Positions 27,846 through 36,442 of a stretch of 64,000 bases of DNA are shown one piece after another. Position 1 is the stretch's first letter; the number at the start of each line of letters is the position of its first letter. The translations under genes were made by a program, and so were the position numbers. The notes beneath the pieces are model-generated. The model worked only from the letters and a program-made list of their open reading frames with translations. It was not told the DNA's origin and searched no databases. The stretch comes from Methylophilus methylotrophus DSM 46235 = ATCC 53528 (GTDB lineage: Bacteria > Pseudomonadota > Gammaproteobacteria > Burkholderiales > Methylophilaceae): positions 945,326 through 1,009,325 of the forward strand of contig NZ_KB905141.1 in NCBI RefSeq assembly GCF_000378225.1, written 5' to 3'.

Positions 27846-28496
27846 GTGAAACGTTGGATGTTATATACCTGCCTGACTTTGCTGACTCAAGGTGCATTGG
27901 CAGATGAGGCTCTGGATAATGAACTGGCCAGCCTGCAACATGCCTGGGCAAAAGCCACCTACCAAACCCCTAAAGACCAGCAGGAACCTGCCTTTAAAGC
28001 ACTCACCGAGCAAGCCCATCAGCTGTCAGCAAAAAATCCCGAAGCCAATGAGGCCATGATTTGGGAGGCGATTGTACTGAGTGGATATGCAAAAAGCATG
28101 GGGCCATTACACCCGATGAATGCCCTTAAAGCCGCAGAACAAGCGCGCGACTTGTTGCTAGCAAGTATAAAAACCAATCCGCAAGCATTAAATGGGTCGG
28201 CTTATACCACACTGGGCTCGCTCTATTTCCGCGTGCCTGGTTGGCCCATAGGCTTTGGCGACAAGAAAAAAGGCCGAGAATATCTTGAGAAAGCGCTACA
28301 ACTGAACCCGACCGGCATAGACAGCAATTACTTCTATGCCGACTTTTTGCGCGCACAGGGGGATTACAGCCAGGCCGTGACCTACTACCAGAAAGCGTTG
28401 CAGGCACCCGCACGACCAGGCCGTGAAGATGCAGATGCCGGACGTAAACAGGAAGCAGAAGAAGGGTTAAAACTGGCTCAAAGCAAGTTGAAATAA
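27846..28496 (+). CDS. Periplasmic TPR-repeat protein
   Basis: This 216-residue secreted protein begins at a GTG (27846) with AGGAG 5 nt upstream; the ATG 2 nt earlier is out of frame. The first 20 residues form a signal peptide (KRWMLYTCLTLLTQGALA). The rest is helical and includes at least one clear tetratricopeptide motif near the C-terminus (GIDSNYFYADFLRAQGDYSQ, about 160-180). A similar fold is annotated in many betaproteobacteria without a function. It is monocistronic. Confidence 0.8.
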   Translation: MKRWMLYTCLTLLTQGALADEALDNELASLQHAWAKATYQTPKDQQEPAFKALTEQAHQLSAKNPEANEAMIWEAIVLSGYAKSMGPLHPMNALKAAEQARDLLLASIKTNPQALNGSAYTTLGSLYFRVPGWPIGFGDKKKGREYLEKALQLNPTGIDSNYFYADFLRAQGDYSQAVTYYQKALQAPARPGREDADAGRKQEAEEGLKLAQSKLK

Positions 28497-28602
28497 ATGA
28501 AAGTCAGTTTGCGGCATATCCTGATTCCCGATGAGGATTCCAAGTACCCACACTGGATATTGGATGAATTCCTCATATCAAATCATTTATTCAGGAATGC
28601 CG

Positions 28603-29538
28603 CTAAAACTTGATTTTAGACGCCACTAGCGAGGCGGCAGCGGTTCTGGTTTCTACGCCCAGCTTCTGGAACACATGCTCCAGGTGCTTGTTGATGGTCC
28701 GAGGGCTGGTGCCCAGAATTTCGCCCACGTCCTTGTTGGTTTTGCCTTTGACAGTCCAGTACAACACCTCTGACTCACGCTTGGTCAGCTGGAACAATTT
28801 CCCCAGCGACTCAATCTGCGCCTCGTCAGAGTATTCACGCAAGACCACCACCCATTGCTCCTCGCTGGTATTGGCCACGGTCAGGCTGAGGCGTGCATTG
28901 CCCTGATTGACGTTAAGCGTTTGCATGGACTGGCCACTGGAAAACTGCTGGATGCAGCTTTCCAGCCACAGGTAAATCATGGGCGGCAAGGTTTGTACCG
29001 CGCTATAAGCCTCCTTGGCGGCCCATTCGGCAAAATACTGTTCCAGGTATTGTTTTGCCAGCGGGGTTTGCCACACCAGGCGTTTGTCGGTAGGCAGAAT
29101 TGCAATTGTTGCCTGGCCGAATGCATCCAGCGCTGAAGTCGCCTGGTGCATTTTCGTCGCGTTCTGGACGTGGACTTTGAGGCGGGCCAGGACTTCTGCC
29201 GGACGTACAGGTTTGGTCACGTAGTCCACACCACCCGCATCAAAGGCCATGGTCACGTGCTCCACCTCTGTCAGGCCGGTCATGAAAATCACCGGGATAT
29301 GCTGGGTTTCTGCTGCCGCCTTGATACGCCTGCAGGTGGCAAAACCATCCAGCCCAGGCATCATGGCATCCATTAAAATCACGTGCGGCTGCATGAGGTG
29401 CGCGACCTGCAATGCCATCTCGCCCGAATTCGCCACATAGACCTGATAGCCGGACTCATCCAGTGCATCATGCAGATAAGCCAGGTTTTCCGGCACATCA
29501 TCCACAATTAACACGGTATGGTTTGGACTGGTAGTCAT
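28603..29538 (-). CDS. Response regulator, LuxR/NarL family
   Basis: This is a DNA-binding response regulator of 311 residues. The receiver domain (about 7-125) has the acidic pair in IVDDVPE, the phospho-acceptor D57 in VILMDAMMPGLDG and the switch lysine in VTKPVRP. A linker of about 100 residues follows. The C-terminal GerE/LuxR helix-turn-helix (about 245-305) has LTKRESEVLYWTVKGKTNKDV and SPRTINKHLEHVFQKLGV. Its ATG overlaps the stop of the permease-kinase gene by 4 nt, so the two form one two-component system. Its likely binding site is discussed under the shared CTACGY-N6-ACGTA box. Confidence 0.93.
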   Translation of the reverse strand: MTTSPNHTVLIVDDVPENLAYLHDALDESGYQVYVANSGEMALQVAHLMQPHVILMDAMMPGLDGFATCRRIKAAAETQHIPVIFMTGLTEVEHVTMAFDAGGVDYVTKPVRPAEVLARLKVHVQNATKMHQATSALDAFGQATIAILPTDKRLVWQTPLAKQYLEQYFAEWAAKEAYSAVQTLPPMIYLWLESCIQQFSSGQSMQTLNVNQGNARLSLTVANTSEEQWVVVLREYSDEAQIESLGKLFQLTKRESEVLYWTVKGKTNKDVGEILGTSPRTINKHLEHVFQKLGVETRTAAASLVASKIKF

Positions 29539-32500
29539 TTGGCGTGCTCCTCAAGCAAGCTTTGCAGTTTAGCAAAATCGAAACGTTCCATGGCCTGTTG
29601 TAATGCATTAATCAAGGTTTGATGCTGTGAATGTTCACGGTTGAGGGTAGCCAGCACCTCACGGACACCCTTCACATACCCCATGCGGGCAAACTGTGCC
29701 AGGTTCTCCAACAACACATCAGGAATCGGCGGCAATGATACCCCATCGGCTGAAGATTCAGCTGCGTTGGACGCTGGCGGCAGTTTATTGTCTGCACTAT
29801 CGGCATAACGCCAGGTCAGACCCAATTGATTGCCTATCCAGTCCAGGACTTCTTCCAAGTTAACTGGTTTGACAAAAAAGTCCTGCGCCGGAATTTTGGC
29901 CTGATTATCCAGGCTGCGGTCATAGGCATTGGCCGAAATAATCGCTATCGGCAATTTGGCGTGATGTACCTGGCGGATAATATAGGCCGCCTCCCAGCCA
30001 TCCATGACCGGCATGGCCAGATCCATGAGGATCAGGTCGGCATGGATCATCTGGTACTGGTTGACGCATGCCTGACCGTTACCGGCTTCATGCACAATAA
30101 AGCCGAGCGGCTGCAAGGTATTGCGTAACAACTCACGGTCAACCTCTTCATTATCCACCACCAATATGGTGCGTATCGGACCTCCATAACCAATACGCTG
30201 ACGCACCGCTTTTTTGGATAGATGCGCTGTCTCCCGGATTTGCGGCAAGAACAGGCGAATTTCAAAGCGGGTGCCGCGGCCCAGTACGCTGTCAAAATGC
30301 ATTTCACCACCCATGAGCTGGGTCAGTAGTTTACTGATCGTCAACCCAAGACCAGTACCACCAATGCCAACCACATCCGCAGCACTGCCACGCTCAAACG
30401 GTTCAAAAATCTTTTCCACCTCATTAGGCGCAATGCCTGGGCCGGTATCTTCAATATCAATTTGTGCAATCTCGCGTGCATAGCTCACGCGGAAAGTCAC
30501 ACTACCCTTGGTTGTAAATTTGACGGCATTACCCAGGATATTCACCAGAATCTGCATCAACCGTTTATGATCTGCCCGTACATATTCAGGCAAATGACCT
30601 TGCTGCTCAAAATAGAACGCCAGCCCCTTGTTTTGCGCCTGAATTTCAAACATGCTGACGATCTGGCCAATAAATTCAGGGAAATGCAACGGCTTGACAT
30701 CAAACGCCATCTTGCCACTTTCAATGCGGGCAATATCCAGCGTACTTTCAATCAATGACAGCAAATGTTCGCCGCCGCGGCTGATGGTCCTGATCGCCTG
30801 CCTGCGATGCTCCGGGATGCTGTCATCATTGGTCAGCAATTGCGCATAGCCCAGAATACTATTCAACGGTGTCCGCAACTCGTGGCTGATGCCGGTAATG
30901 TAACGGCTCTTGGCCTGGTTGGCCTCCTCTGCCAAGCGGCGCGCCTTTTGTAACTGCGCATCGGTTTTCTTGTGTGACTCAATTTCCTCAAGCAACAAAC
31001 CCGTCTGCCGGTTAGATTCTTCCTGGGCCACACGCCGGCTGGCTGAGGTTAAGACCAGCCACCAGGCGACAATTCCGCCCAAAAACAGCATGGCTACAAA
31101 TACCTTCAGGTAACCCAGCCTGAAATGATGCATCAGGTCTGGGTATTCTCGGCCTATGGTCAAGGCATCATGCAGGTAAATCAGGCTGATCGTGGCCCCA
31201 AATAAAAGTACCGCAATCACCATCAATAACAAAAAGTGCGCCACCCCGCCATTGAGATGCGGCCATAGTTGTTTGGGTAAAATCCTTTTGTTTAATGCCT
31301 CCCATTGCGCGCTCAGGCGGCCATGTGGCTTGCAGGCATCATGGCAGCGGGCGTCCAGGCAGCAGCATAGCGAACAAATCTCGCCGCCATAGGCCGGACA
31401 ATGCGCCATGTCGCTGACCTCATATTCACGCTCGCAAATGACGCACTGCTTGGTTGCATTGGGCTGCAAGTACTTGGGGCGATGCCTGGCCAGGTAATAC
31501 TTACCCTTGGTAGCCCATGCAATCAACGGTGACAGCAGCAAGGCCGTAAACAGGGAAATAAAGGTTGAAAAAGACTGTGCCAACGGACCCATGGCTCCGG
31601 TATAAGCCACAATTGACACGGCCGAGGCCATAAACATGGCGCCTACTCCCACCGGGTTGATGTCATACAAATAAGCACGCCGGAACTCAATCCCTTTGGG
31701 GCTCAAGCCCAAAGGCTTATTGATCACCAGGTCAGCGACGACTGCCGCAATCCAGGCAATGGCAATATTGGCATATAAGCCTAGTATTTCTTCCAGCGCC
31801 TGAAAAACATTGAGCTCCATGAGCACAATTGCAATCATCACGTTGAACGCCACCCAGACAATCCGGCCTGGATGGCTATGCGTGAGGCGAGCAAAAAAGT
31901 TAGACCAAGCCAGAGAACCGGCATAGGCATTGGTCATATTCACCTTGATTTGCGATACGCACACAAATAGCGCAGTCACGGCCAAAGCCACTTCGGGGTT
32001 ACTGAACACATGCCCAAATCCAACCCAATACATATGCGTCGGATTGATCGCAGAAGAGAGCGGCATATCGCGATTAAATACCATATAAGCCAGCAATGCC
32101 CCGGCAAACATTTTGAGCATGCCCAGAATCACCCATCCTGGCCCCGCCATCAATACCCCCAGGTTCCAGCGCCAGTAATTTTCCTTGTTGCGCTCCGGCA
32201 TAAAACGCAGAAAATCGACCTGCTCACCAATTTGTGGAATCAGGGCTACACCCACCGCCGTCGCCGCGCCAAACAACATCCAATTGAAATCTCCGCCATT
32301 GGCAGAAATACCGGCAAAATGACTCAGTCTGTCGAAGATTCCGGGGTCCATCTTGAGAATCGCCAGAAAAGGCAAAAACATCAAGGCAATCCAGATCGGT
32401 TGCGTAATCATCTGTATCCGGCTAATCAGCGTCACCCCATGCGTGACCAGCGGAATCACAATCAGCGCACTGACCAGGTAACCCAGGTAAAGCGGTAAAT

Positions 32501-32978
32501 GGAAATACAGCTCAAGCGCATACCCCATAATCGCCGCTTCAAGCGAAAGCAAAATAAAGGTAAACGAGGCATACACAAACGAGGAAATGGTCGAGCCTAT
32601 ATAGCCAAACCCGGCCCCTCGCGTCAGCAGGTCCATATCCAGGCCATACTTGGCTGCGTAATAACTAATGGGTAAGCCCGTTAAGAAAATCATCAGGCCA
32701 ACGGCCAGAATCGCCCACATGGCATTCGGAAAACCATAATTGATGGTGATCGTGCCGCCAATCGCCTCCAGCACCAAAAACGAAATCGCCCCCAGCGCTG
32801 TATTAGAAACGCGCAAAATAGACCACTTGCGGAACGCCCGTGGCGTGTAGCGCAAGGCATAATCCTCTATCGTTTCATTCGCTACCCAATTGTTATAGTC
32901 GCGACGAATCTTGACGATACGCTGTATCGGCTCAGCACGTATTTCGGTGGATAATCCAGAAGTGGACGGGGTAGACAA
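29535..32978 (-). CDS. NCS1-type permease fused to hybrid sensor histidine kinase
   Basis: This 1147-residue membrane sensor has the following order. An NCS1 (cytosine/purine/uracil/allantoin-type) transporter domain with about 12 helices spans about 25-490. A cysteine-rich segment with nine cysteines, including CVIC and CSLCCC, lies at about 510-555 and looks like a zinc-binding module. Two more membrane helices (about 578-600, 625-650) lead to a coiled coil. HisKA with the H-box ISHELRTPLNS has its His near 697. The HATPase_c domain has GNAVKF near 814 and GGTGLGLTISK near 876. A receiver domain has its phospho-Asp in LILMDLAMP near 984, and the C-terminal helical tail lacks an obvious Hpt histidine. 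It is coupled to the downstream response regulator. The ligand is not shown by sequence; its place beside the amide/urea cluster suggests a small nitrogen compound. Confidence 0.92.
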   Translation of the reverse strand: MSTPSTSGLSTEIRAEPIQRIVKIRRDYNNWVANETIEDYALRYTPRAFRKWSILRVSNTALGAISFLVLEAIGGTITINYGFPNAMWAILAVGLMIFLTGLPISYYAAKYGLDMDLLTRGAGFGYIGSTISSFVYASFTFILLSLEAAIMGYALELYFHLPLYLGYLVSALIVIPLVTHGVTLISRIQMITQPIWIALMFLPFLAILKMDPGIFDRLSHFAGISANGGDFNWMLFGAATAVGVALIPQIGEQVDFLRFMPERNKENYWRWNLGVLMAGPGWVILGMLKMFAGALLAYMVFNRDMPLSSAINPTHMYWVGFGHVFSNPEVALAVTALFVCVSQIKVNMTNAYAGSLAWSNFFARLTHSHPGRIVWVAFNVMIAIVLMELNVFQALEEILGLYANIAIAWIAAVVADLVINKPLGLSPKGIEFRRAYLYDINPVGVGAMFMASAVSIVAYTGAMGPLAQSFSTFISLFTALLLSPLIAWATKGKYYLARHRPKYLQPNATKQCVICEREYEVSDMAHCPAYGGEICSLCCCLDARCHDACKPHGRLSAQWEALNKRILPKQLWPHLNGGVAHFLLLMVIAVLLFGATISLIYLHDALTIGREYPDLMHHFRLGYLKVFVAMLFLGGIVAWWLVLTSASRRVAQEESNRQTGLLLEEIESHKKTDAQLQKARRLAEEANQAKSRYITGISHELRTPLNSILGYAQLLTNDDSIPEHRRQAIRTISRGGEHLLSLIESTLDIARIESGKMAFDVKPLHFPEFIGQIVSMFEIQAQNKGLAFYFEQQGHLPEYVRADHKRLMQILVNILGNAVKFTTKGSVTFRVSYAREIAQIDIEDTGPGIAPNEVEKIFEPFERGSAADVVGIGGTGLGLTISKLLTQLMGGEMHFDSVLGRGTRFEIRLFLPQIRETAHLSKKAVRQRIGYGGPIRTILVVDNEEVDRELLRNTLQPLGFIVHEAGNGQACVNQYQMIHADLILMDLAMPVMDGWEAAYIIRQVHHAKLPIAIISANAYDRSLDNQAKIPAQDFFVKPVNLEEVLDWIGNQLGLTWRYADSADNKLPPASNAAESSADGVSLPPIPDVLLENLAQFARMGYVKGVREVLATLNREHSQHQTLINALQQAMERFDFAKLQSLLEEHAK

Positions 32979-33038
32979 TCAACAATCCTTAAGTATCAAT
33001 AGCCAGGTTGGGAACAAGGCCAGCTTTTTCCCCAGCAT

Positions 33039-33084
33039 ATACTAGGAGAGTTCGCTCATGCAATCACTACGTTAATTGACGTAG
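33039..33084 (-). promoter_or_regulatory. Activator box and -10 element of the permease-kinase operon
   Basis: The inverted repeat CTACGTTAATTGACGTAG (33067-33084) has perfect 6-bp half-sites CTACGT/ACGTAG around 6 bp. Exactly 22 nt further in the minus direction is TAGTAT (33044-33039), a plausible -10 hexamer, and the kinase ATG follows 60 nt later. There is no good -35 hexamer, as expected for an activator bound near -43. The same box and spacing recur before the porin gene and urtC. The binding protein is inferred to be the response regulator of this operon. Confidence 0.65.
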
Positions 33085-33154
33085 GGGATGTGCCACAAAA
33101 GCACAGCGCCACAATGATTAAAATTCGACACAACGCTATCCCTGTATTCCCTCA

Positions 33155-34384
33155 TCACCGCTCACTCACAACCGCTGCCAACTCTTCAGCCAACACCTCT
33201 AATGCCCTAGCCTCCAGTTTAAGTATTTTTTGCATAAGTGCTGGGTTATCTACAGGTAAAAATGAGGCACCGCCCAAATCGCTTAGCACCACTTTTTCAG
33301 CGCCCCACAAAATATTATGCGCATATAAATCGCCGTGCATGAGGCCATGAGCATGCAGGTGTTCTGCAGCCTGGGTGATGCCGTTTAAAATAAATTCGGC
33401 TTGTTGTGGTGTAAGTCTTAAGTCATCCGCATAGACATCGCGCGTGCAGCTTTCATAGCTGGGTGGCTTGGCCAGCACTTTTAAATCGGCGTCCAGCAGG
33501 GGCATGACCAAGCCGTCAACGCCTTGCGGGTGATTGTCTATCACGCCTTTAACTCCGACCAGATTAGGGTTCACGCCCGCCAGCATATTGGCATGCATTT
33601 CACACCGAGGCAGGCCATCGCTGGTGAGGCCACTCTTGAAGAGTTTTACTGCCACAGACTCTTGCATGTTTTTGTCTCGCATCAATGCCTGGTAGGTGAC
33701 ACCAGAGGCACCCTCGCCTAAGACCTGTTGCAGCGTGAGGGTTTGCCAGTCGATGTGCTGCATGGGATGTTGGCTGATTAACGCTTGCTCAATAGCGTTG
33801 CAAAACGGGTTGCCGGCATAGGCCAGCCAGGTAAGTTGGGGTAAGTCGAATAAAAAATCGGGCAAGGTCTCAAACTGGTTGGCAGAAATCCGCAATAACT
33901 CTAAGGCGTGGCAATTTGCCAGGCTGGCGGGCAAGCTGCTGAGCTGGTTACCTGCCAGCATGAGTTTTTGTAGTTTGCTGCACTCACCTAAGGCATGCGG
34001 CACTTTACTCAGCGCATTATCGGTGACGATAAACCAGCGTAAGGTTTGGGTGGGGATGGCGTTTTCAGCGATGTGTTTGATCTGGTTGGCTTTAAAGCCA
34101 ATCATGCTTAAGTTTTCGCATTGGCCCAGCACTTCTGGCAGGTGGGTAAACTGGTTGTTTGAGCAAAACAGAATGCGCAGTTTTTTCAGGCGATATAAAT
34201 CAGCAGGCAACTCAGTCAGTGCATTGCCGGATAAGTCCAGAATTTCGAGGCTATCGGCTAAGTCAAAAATCTCAGCGGGGAACTGTGTTAACTGCGCACT
34301 TAATTTGAGCTGTTTGGCCCCTTGAAGTTTGCCTGCCTTGAGTTGGGCGAGTCTATCGTCTGGCGCTGGGGTAAGTGTCATCAC
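33155..34384 (-). CDS. Leucine-rich-repeat protein kinase-like protein
   Basis: This 409-residue soluble protein has two parts. Residues about 30-190 are six to seven leucine-rich repeats of the LxxLxLSGNxLTxLP type. Residues about 215-409 resemble a eukaryotic-type protein kinase: glycine loop GEGASGVTY (about 226), invariant lysine in VAVKLFK (about 246), catalytic loop HGDLYAHN (about 348, HGD in place of HRD) and DLGG (about 368, in place of DFG). The kinase part is short and ends soon after the DLG motif, so the C-lobe is reduced. Similar LRR-kinase proteins occur sporadically in proteobacteria. It seems monocistronic, and activity is uncertain. Confidence 0.85.
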   Translation of the reverse strand: MMTLTPAPDDRLAQLKAGKLQGAKQLKLSAQLTQFPAEIFDLADSLEILDLSGNALTELPADLYRLKKLRILFCSNNQFTHLPEVLGQCENLSMIGFKANQIKHIAENAIPTQTLRWFIVTDNALSKVPHALGECSKLQKLMLAGNQLSSLPASLANCHALELLRISANQFETLPDFLFDLPQLTWLAYAGNPFCNAIEQALISQHPMQHIDWQTLTLQQVLGEGASGVTYQALMRDKNMQESVAVKLFKSGLTSDGLPRCEMHANMLAGVNPNLVGVKGVIDNHPQGVDGLVMPLLDADLKVLAKPPSYESCTRDVYADDLRLTPQQAEFILNGITQAAEHLHAHGLMHGDLYAHNILWGAEKVVLSDLGGASFLPVDNPALMQKILKLEARALEVLAEELAAVVSER

Positions 34385-34570
34385 AATGCATGTATTTTAT
34401 GGATGCGCTATGTTACTTGAATTACTCTGCAGATTTTCATCTCGGGCAGGAGATTCGGCTGATGCACAAAACTTGGCAAGCCTCTCACAACTAGAGATTC
34501 CATTATCACCACCCGAGCCTAAAATGCATACAATCTCTTGCACCCAGTTAAATTAACGAAGGGAAAGTTT

Positions 34571-34791
34571 ATACAACCCTTAAAAGCACGTGTTTTAATA
34601 ATGGGAATAGCCAAGCGGTGTGGATTCCACAAGCTTTCCAACTGGATATTCAACAAGTTGAAATAAGTCGTGCAGACAATGGTGATCTGGTAATCCATCC
34701 GATCAAACTTAACTGCGGGGATATGCTCATGGAAGCGCTAAATCAATTTGACGATGATTTTATTCGCGCAGTTGAGGATGAAATTTCATAG
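34571..34791 (+). pseudogene. VapB/AbrB-type antitoxin remnant, frameshifted and without its toxin
   Basis: In the plus direction the reading KAR-V then, after a one-base shift, FNNGNSQAVWIP is the typical N-terminus of VapB (AbrB/MazE-fold) antitoxins. It continues to a charged tail ending EDEIS at a TAG (34789-34791). The shift is at 34593-34596, where four T's stand where five would restore the frame. The expected ATG is an ATA (34571-34573). No VapC-like toxin gene follows; the next 180 bp hold nothing recognisable. I read this as a decayed, orphan antitoxin gene in an AT-rich accessory stretch. Confidence 0.8.
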
Positions 34792-34976
34792 AGCAAAAGG
34801 TCAATATATCCTCTAAAACAAAATAAAAAGCCAGCAACTAATGGAAGCTGTTCAGTAAGGGCGTTGAAAATATTAGGATGGGAGTGTTGTTACTTTCACA
34901 ATAATTTGTTTTTAAATTTTAGGATTATCGCGAAAAATTGAAAATTCTATCGAAACCAATCCTATCGCGCAGCTGG

Positions 34977-35516
34977 CTATCCTTGTTGGTTGTGATCAAG
35001 CCAACCAGTACCTTCAAGATATTCCCTGGATTGAGAATTCGTGAAGTCAATCATCTTGGCAATGATTGTCACTGGGTCGGTGCCTTTGGCTTTTTCAGTG
35101 TTGTATATTTCTAAACGTTTAGCATCAATGTCTGCGGCTTCTTTATAAAACTTTTCTTTGAAAGCATCATCAATTTTTCTACCTGTTGACGATAGTTTTA
35201 TATCGTCATAATTTTGAGACTTAAGGGAGTCCGAAATATCATAAGCAATGGCGCTAGGGATGGTTGCCATTTCATAGGCGTACTTTTCAGCAAACTGAGG
35301 ATCTTCGCTCGCAGACTTCAAAACGCCATTTTGAATTCCTGTTCTGGATTGTGTAGTACCATTGTCGGGAGTGGAGAGCGCCTTGGCTGCATCAGAAATC
35401 TTAACTGTATCGGCAGATGTTTCCGTTGAGTTTAGCAACGCTTGTTGCCGCTGAACACTTGATTTGCTGAGAAAGTTATACACTGAAGTAGCACTTCCAA
35501 TATCCTGAATAATCAT
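34977..35516 (-). CDS. Hypothetical protein, 179 aa
   Basis: Not recognised. This is a hydrophilic, helical protein with a Ser/Thr-rich N-terminal third, the phrase DTVKISDAAKAL (about 36-47), which resembles short motifs in flagellar and other exported proteins, and a C-terminal charged helix. It has no signal peptide, membrane segment or cysteine. The codon and base composition are visibly more AT-rich than in neighbouring genes, and it sits beside the antitoxin remnant, so it may be acquired DNA. An inverted repeat (CTACACcTTAA ... TTAAGTGTAG, 35519-35556) precedes its start and could be an operator. Confidence 0.65.
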   Translation of the reverse strand: MIIQDIGSATSVYNFLSKSSVQRQQALLNSTETSADTVKISDAAKALSTPDNGTTQSRTGIQNGVLKSASEDPQFAEKYAYEMATIPSAIAYDISDSLKSQNYDDIKLSSTGRKIDDAFKEKFYKEAADIDAKRLEIYNTEKAKGTDPVTIIAKMIDFTNSQSREYLEGTGWLDHNQQG

Positions 35517-35518
35517 TT

Positions 35519-35556
35519 TCTACACCTTAAGAAATAAAATGTTAATTAAGTGTAGT
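35519..35556. promoter_or_regulatory. Inverted repeat upstream of the 179-aa gene
   Basis: CTACACcTTAA and TTAAGTGTAG form an imperfect inverted repeat 3 nt upstream of the start codon on the minus strand, within the region where the ribosome would bind. It is a candidate operator or leader hairpin. The evidence is only the symmetry. Confidence 0.35.
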
Positions 35557-35677
35557 AAATTAAAAACAAGAACCATGCCAAGAAAAAAACCTTATTTCCA
35601 CCGCTTTTAATCTCTTGAGGAGCGACGTGAGACACGAAAAACGCTGAATATTTGCAGCACATTTATCGGCACTTCAC

Positions 35678-36241
35678 TCAAGCCAACATCCACACAGCAC
35701 CCAACCCCAGCATCACACCGCCCAGCAATTGCGTAGCTTTTTGCAATTGCGGATGGCTTTGGCGACCCAACACCCAGCCCAAACCATGCAGCAGAGCCGT
35801 TGCCAGCACCATGCCTGCCAAGCCAGACCATTGGTTGCCGATTTCCATGCCATGCAAATAACCATGGGCCGCAGCAGCGATGCTGACGACGCCGATTTGT
35901 AAGGCGCGGTTCACTGTTAAATTGCTCACCAGCAATAAGCCCATGACCAGCACACTGGCTGTCACCAGGGTTTCAGCCAAGGAGACCGGCACCCAAGCCT
36001 TGGCGAATGACGCTGAGACGGCCATCACAGTCACAAACAGCACAGGCAACTGCCAGCCTTGCGCAGCTGGCCGACGTGCTGCCCAGATTCCCAGCGCGAA
36101 CATCACCAGCAGATGATCCCAGCCACTGAATGGATGCATGAAGCCGGCGGCAAAGCCAGACTCCAGGCCATGGCCGGGGTGAGCAACCGCGCTGGTCGAA
36201 GCTGCGAGCGCACCTAAAAATAATAGAATACTTTTTTTCAT
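35678..36241 (-). CDS. ureJ: HupE/UreJ family protein (probable nickel permease)
   Basis: This 187-residue membrane protein has a signal-like N-terminus (1-20, ending AVA) followed by HPGHG, and six or so further hydrophobic segments. The hallmark of HupE/UreJ proteins, HPFSGWDHLLVMFALGIW (about 36-53), is present. These proteins take up nickel for urease or hydrogenase maturation. As the last gene after ureG on the same strand, it most likely supplies the urease encoded here. CGGAGAAG lies 4-6 nt before the ATG. Confidence 0.88.
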   Translation of the reverse strand: MKKSILLFLGALAASTSAVAHPGHGLESGFAAGFMHPFSGWDHLLVMFALGIWAARRPAAQGWQLPVLFVTVMAVSASFAKAWVPVSLAETLVTASVLVMGLLLVSNLTVNRALQIGVVSIAAAAHGYLHGMEIGNQWSGLAGMVLATALLHGLGWVLGRQSHPQLQKATQLLGGVMLGLGAVWMLA

Positions 36242-36297
36242 TGAATCTTCTCCGTTTTAATTTCGGGATACTTGTGGTCTTAACCTAGTCTGTATTT

Positions 36298-36328
36298 GGT
36301 ATTTCATCCCTATTCAAGATGAAATACC
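36298..36328. promoter_or_regulatory. Perfect 11-bp hairpin between ureG and ureJ
   Basis: GGTATTTCATC and GATGAAATACC pair perfectly around a 9-nt loop. There is no T-run in the minus direction, so it may be an RNA-stabilising or processing hairpin rather than a terminator. It lies just after the ureG palindromic repeat. Confidence 0.5.
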
Positions 36329-36337
36329 TCCAAATGA

Positions 36338-36442
36338 TCAAGCGAATGATATGCGTTTGTGGCAAGGCGTGCGGGCGCAGACAGTACAAACCAGTACGGC
36401 AAGCCCGCGCAACACCGCCACGGACGCATAGCATTTGCTTGA
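36338..36442. repeat. Palindromic intergenic repeat, copy 1 (after ureG)
   Basis: This is a 105-bp imperfect palindrome. The outer arms TCAAGCGAATG...ATGCGT and ACGCATAGCATTTGCTTGA surround a core with CAGTACAAACCAGTACGGCAAG. It ends directly at the ureG stop codon. The core is shared with copy 3 and partly with copy 2, while the arms differ between copies but pair within each copy. Confidence 0.8.
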
